The position numbers and the translations under genes are program-made. From Linnemannia elongata (lineage: Eukaryota > Mortierellomycota > Mortierellomycetes > Mortierellales > Mortierellaceae), in assembly GCA_036320915.1 (NCBI GenBank), contig JAXBDG010000021.1, positions 1 to 64,000 of the forward strand: a DNA stretch of 64,000 bases. The letters are read 5' to 3'. Below the pieces are notes generated by a model, which ran no database searches, was not told the origin of the DNA, and saw only the letters and a program-made list of their open reading frames with translations. This document shows, piece after piece, positions 60,669-64,000 of the stretch. Position 1 is the first letter of the stretch, and every line of letters begins with the position of its first letter.

Positions 60669-61059
60669 CCTCCTGTGTTGTCCTCCTCCTTTCACTCTTT
60701 TTTTCTTCTTTTTCTTTCACTCCTCAATAATTCTTAACATCCTTCCCTGTCATTTTTTTGTGCTGTGCACCTTTCATACTTGCTCAGCTCGCATTTCTCA
60801 CACTTTCTTCATACATATACCACATACCAAATTTGTTAACTGTCTTTCTATCGTTTTTGTTTTTGCATCTTTCGTATCATACCCATCCAGCATCTGTCTC
60901 GTTTTTCTTTTGTCACACGTCCTTCCATACAACATCCCAAGCAGCCCCATTTTCTTCCGGCAACATCAACACTAAGTAACCAACCAACCAGGCAACAAAA
61001 AGGACCCAAGATCATTCGTACCCAACAAACAAACAAACCAAGAACCACAACAAGTCCCT

Positions 61060-62076
61060 ATGGAGTCCTTCACCACATCAGTCATGTCTCCTCAAGATCC
61101 CATGAACAAGTTCAACAATAACAGCACAAGCAGCGGTATGGCGAGCAGCGCGCACGGCCCGGCACCATATGCTCCCCACAACAGTCACAGTACCACCTTT
61201 TCCCACCAACCCTTTCCGGGCAACAGCAACACTGTCTTCGTCGGTAGTGGAGGTCAAGCAAAGACCGTCGCCTCATTCCAGTCAAGCGGCATGCGAGGCA
61301 AACAACAACTCAACAACAACAACACTCATGGATCCCCAACAACTACTTCACCAGCACAACAACAGCAACACAAGCAAAATCATCCTCATTCGCCCCATGG
61401 TGCGACTTCCCCTGTCGAGTCAGCGCAGCAGACTCCTTACCACCCACAAAAGCAACAACAGAACATTCCTCGGCCACTGGAACAAAATCAACAACCACAG
61501 CCATCACAACCACATCAGCAACACCCTATTCCTGAGCACCACCACATTCAATACCCATCCTACAAGGACCCCTCTAGCCCTCCTTATCCCCTCAGCAATG
61601 GTCATGCCAATGGTACTGACATGCAGAACAAGGCTAACAACAACAGCAACGGGATGGTCCGCTCCCATACCCACTCTCTGAGCCACCCACACTTGCAGTT
61701 TGCGCCATACCAGGAACAGAACCAGAAGCAGCAATACCAACAACCACAGCAGCAGCACTTTAACGGTTTCCAACAATTTCGCCCACAATCACCCTTCCGA
61801 CCCCCTGGCAGCCACATCCCTCACTCGATGTCGATGCCCATGAAGCCCCCAACACCCACAAGGATGCACCTTCAGTTCGGACCAGGTACAGGCGTAGGCG
61901 CGCCATCGTACGATCGTCGTGGTAGTCTGGGTAGTGGCGGGTACCATCTTCTCCATCACGACATGATGGACACGGCCATGGACTCGGATGGCTCTTCCGA
62001 TAGAGATTCTGGAGATGAAGGCTTTGGTAGTGGCGGTGGTGGTGTCATCCAAGGTGCCCAATGGACCCGACAAGAG
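61060..62076 (+). CDS. First exon of a Gln/Asn/Pro/His-rich regulatory-type protein (partial)
   Basis: A clean ATG opens a 339-residue frame of low complexity: Gln, Asn, His, Pro and Ser-rich with QQQQ and NNNN runs. It ends with an acidic-Ser/Gly segment (SDGSSDRDSGDEGFGSGGGG) and GAQWTRQE at the donor GAG|GTAAACAA (62076/62077). Such heads are common in fungal transcription factors. WTRQE just before the splice would suit the start of a Myb/SANT repeat (W-x2-E-x-D) continued in the next exon, but no later exon is recognisable before 64000, so this is speculative. If unspliced, the frame would run to 62400 through a Phe/Leu-rich stretch that looks like intron, which I reject. The function is unknown; the gene probably extends beyond the window. 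Confidence 0.6.
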
Positions 62077-64000
62077 GTAAACAAACCACTGCTACATTTT
62101 TTGTGCGATGAGAAAAAACTTTTTCTGTTTTTGTCCCCCATGCGGGCATCCTTCCCTTTTCTTTATTCATTGCTCACGAGCAAACGAGCGGCACAAATAC
62201 CATCGGCATTGGGAAATGGGAAAAAAGGCACGAGGTACTTGCTCGTGGCTACAACGTGTCCTCCATTCTGTTTTCCCTTTTTAACAGTGGCGTGGCAATG
62301 TTTACTATTGATCTACTTTTCCAGGGGGGAAAACAAAAGTAGACTATCACACGCATTTTTCTATGCTCATGGAGATACTTTCTCTTTTCTTTTGTGCTAA
62401 CCGTTTTATGAACGGAACGACATATCCCCCACCCCCATGAGATTTTCTTTTTTTTCAATTGCTGTTTTGTATATATCCTTTTAGTGTGATGGATACGCGT
62501 GGGTGGGTGAAGGGAGGAGTAGGTGGTTTGAAAGCAAAAAATAGGTCATTTGCTCTTTTACTCATTCCTCGTTGGGGGGGAGGGGGTCATAAAGCCACAA
62601 AGGAGGCAGAGGGAGAGAATATAGATGTGAATGAGCGAGAGAAAATAGTAAAGGAAGGAGAAGGAGGAGAGAGCATTGACATTTTCAACGCCAAAAGGGG
62701 ATGAAGACCTCCCTTTCTTGCCTTGCCACAGCAAGAAGTAACAAGAACAAGAGAAAGAGAGAGAGAGCGATTGACGGTACTCCTCCTTCCCTTCCCCATC
62801 TCTTGGAAACCCCCCCTCCTTCCTATCCCTCTTCTCAACATGAAAGACGTATATGCAAGGTCTTTCAGTGAGGAGTTGTGGTAAAAATGTCGCGGGTGGT
62901 TTTTTGTTTGTGGATGTTCTTGTTTATTTGATTTTGTTTTCAGTTCGGCATTCATTTGAAAGAGGTTTTAACTAGCAGGATTGATAAACCATTATGATGA
63001 AGGAAGAGTGACAAGGAGGAAGAGAAAACGAGACGAAAAAGAAGGAGATAGTCAATCAGGGAAGAAGGGGGTGAGGAGGAAGAAGAGGGGATGGAAAGGT
63101 GGGTAGGATGAGAAGGACAGGAGCATTGAATGATGATGACCCTGAATTTGCGTTTTCTCCCTTTTGACATCCTCCTACTCCACTCTTCTCTTCTTTGTCT
63201 TGACCCCTTACGTTTTGTGAATGGTGTTGTGTGTGTGTTGCCTTTGAAAGGAGAGGATGGATAGAAGGGGGTAAGATGGGGGAGGCTGGTATTTCATGCT
63301 GGGCGTGTGGATGTAACAAAAAAATGAACGAAGGAAACAAGGGAACGAGTTAGGAATGCTCCTTTTTTTTATTATTTTATTTTTCGTTCATCAACTGAAG
63401 GATCCCTTTCTTCTTTCTTTTGGTCTTTTGCTTGTCTTCCTTTCATTCTTCCTTCACTCACCTACCCCCCTTTCTAAACCCTGTCCGATACACTATTGTC
63501 ACTGTCAATTGCTCAATCTTCCCTCCATTTCCTTCACTTCTTTTGCGACCACCCACCCTTCCTACTTTCCTTCGAGTCGTTCCGTTTGTATGTGTGACAC
63601 ACACCACCCTCTTTTTCATTTTGCCCGCTCTCTTTTTTTTTTGTTCCCCATGGTTCATTCTCCAATGAATTTCGACTTCTGAGCCGAGGAGCGAGGACAC
63701 TTTTTTTGTTGTGACAATTGGGGACTGAAGAGAACGAAGACGGAGAACAACAAGAGTAATGAAGACAAGAGAAAGAGAAAGGAGAGCTGTACTGATGTGA
63801 ACAACCATGATCCGTACCCAAACACACACGCACACCCCCCTTTGGTGTCGAAGCTGGCAGTCAGTTGACTTGAGCCAGTCACATCGGCCATCGTTCGTGT
63901 TCGCTCCGAGATATGTGGCCCATGGGTTTTTTTTTCTTTTCCTTCTTTTGATTTTTTTTCCGTTCCTTCCTTTCGTTACTGTTCTCTTTCTTCTTCTTCT
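62077..64000. other. Probable long intron or intergenic tail, no exon recognised
   Basis: From the donor at 62077 to the window end, sequence alternates GA-rich and CT-rich tracts with short low-complexity ORFs. No acceptor followed by a conserved coding segment was found. It may be a long first intron of the gene at 61060, or the gene may end with a small exon I cannot recognise. Confidence 0.4.

Larger units (their letters stand above)
54292..61059. other. 6.8-kb gene-poor, low-complexity stretch
   Basis: No gene was seen on either strand. ORFs such as 55532-56059, 58029-58364 and 60577-60975 are CT- or GA-driven (Ser/Leu/Phe or Lys/Glu/Arg-rich) without domains. T/A runs occur at 54762-54783, 56809-56830, 58139-58168 and 58801-58826. 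The last 600 bases are CT-rich and look like a promoter and leader for the gene at 61060. Unannotated non-coding RNA cannot be excluded. Confidence 0.5.

Noticed and set aside
62077..62400. Read-through extension of the Gln/Asn-rich ORF to 62400
   Set aside because: Composition switches abruptly to Phe/Leu-rich at a consensus GTAAAC donor, typical of intron translation.

Overview
This window looks like nuclear DNA of an early-diverging filamentous fungus, most likely a Mortierella-type member of Mucoromycota. The evidence is many short GT-AG introns (most 75-260 nt) with GTAAGT/GTATGT donors and CTAAC/CTAAT-like branch sites, pyrimidine-rich leaders, long homopolymer and dinucleotide runs between genes, a decayed DIRS/gypsy-type retroelement fragment, and a Crinkler-type gene of the kind expanded in Mortierella and Rhizophagus. 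I could not run a taxonomic search, so this is inference from gene content.

Layout. 1-5.5 kb is an accessory island: a frameshifted reverse-transcriptase/RNase H remnant (+) lies tail-to-tail with an intact seven-exon Crinkler-like gene (-) that joins a ubiquitin-like header, an AAA-ATPase-like NTPase and a PD-(D/E)XK nuclease. 6.7-26 kb is a dense housekeeping block. It holds PAN3 (-), a single-exon MerT-like membrane protein fused to a heavy-metal-binding domain (-), an MMTAG2-like SR-rich protein (-), translation factor eEF1B-beta (+), PAM16 (-), HSP60 (-), YPT6/RAB6 (+), a CENP-L-like kinetochore protein (+) and MOB4/phocein (-). 26-38 kb holds two regulatory genes with kilobase-scale upstream regions: a Crz1-like C2H2 factor and a large protein kinase with insertions. 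38.7-43.3 kb has an F-box/WD40 protein (-) divergent from a signal-peptide-peptidase-like protein (+) that lacks the canonical catalytic motifs. 46.7-54.3 kb has a MATH-domain protein and the Mediator subunit MED16. A 6.8 kb low-complexity desert follows, then the first exon of a Gln/Asn/Pro-rich protein that runs off the right side.

How the genes relate. They are mostly independent eukaryotic genes, not operons, so shared function is limited. HSP60 and PAM16 are adjacent and both serve the mitochondrial matrix (folding and import motor). PAN3 and eEF1B-beta act in mRNA decay and translation. The Crz1-like factor, the kinase and MED16 are regulatory. Head-to-head pairs (MMTAG2/eEF1B-beta, HSP60/YPT6, F-box/SPP-like) share 0.4-0.8 kb promoter regions.

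Most notable observations: the intact Crinkler-like NTPase-nuclease next to retroelement debris; the MerT-HMA fusion in a eukaryote; the SPP-like protein with GLGE in place of GLGD; imperfect tandem repeats of about 91-95 bp in introns of two neighbouring genes; and a PAM16 model whose start codon is the entire coding part of exon 1. All exon models were built by hand from splice consensus and frame continuity; positions are exact for the model but unverified by RNA.
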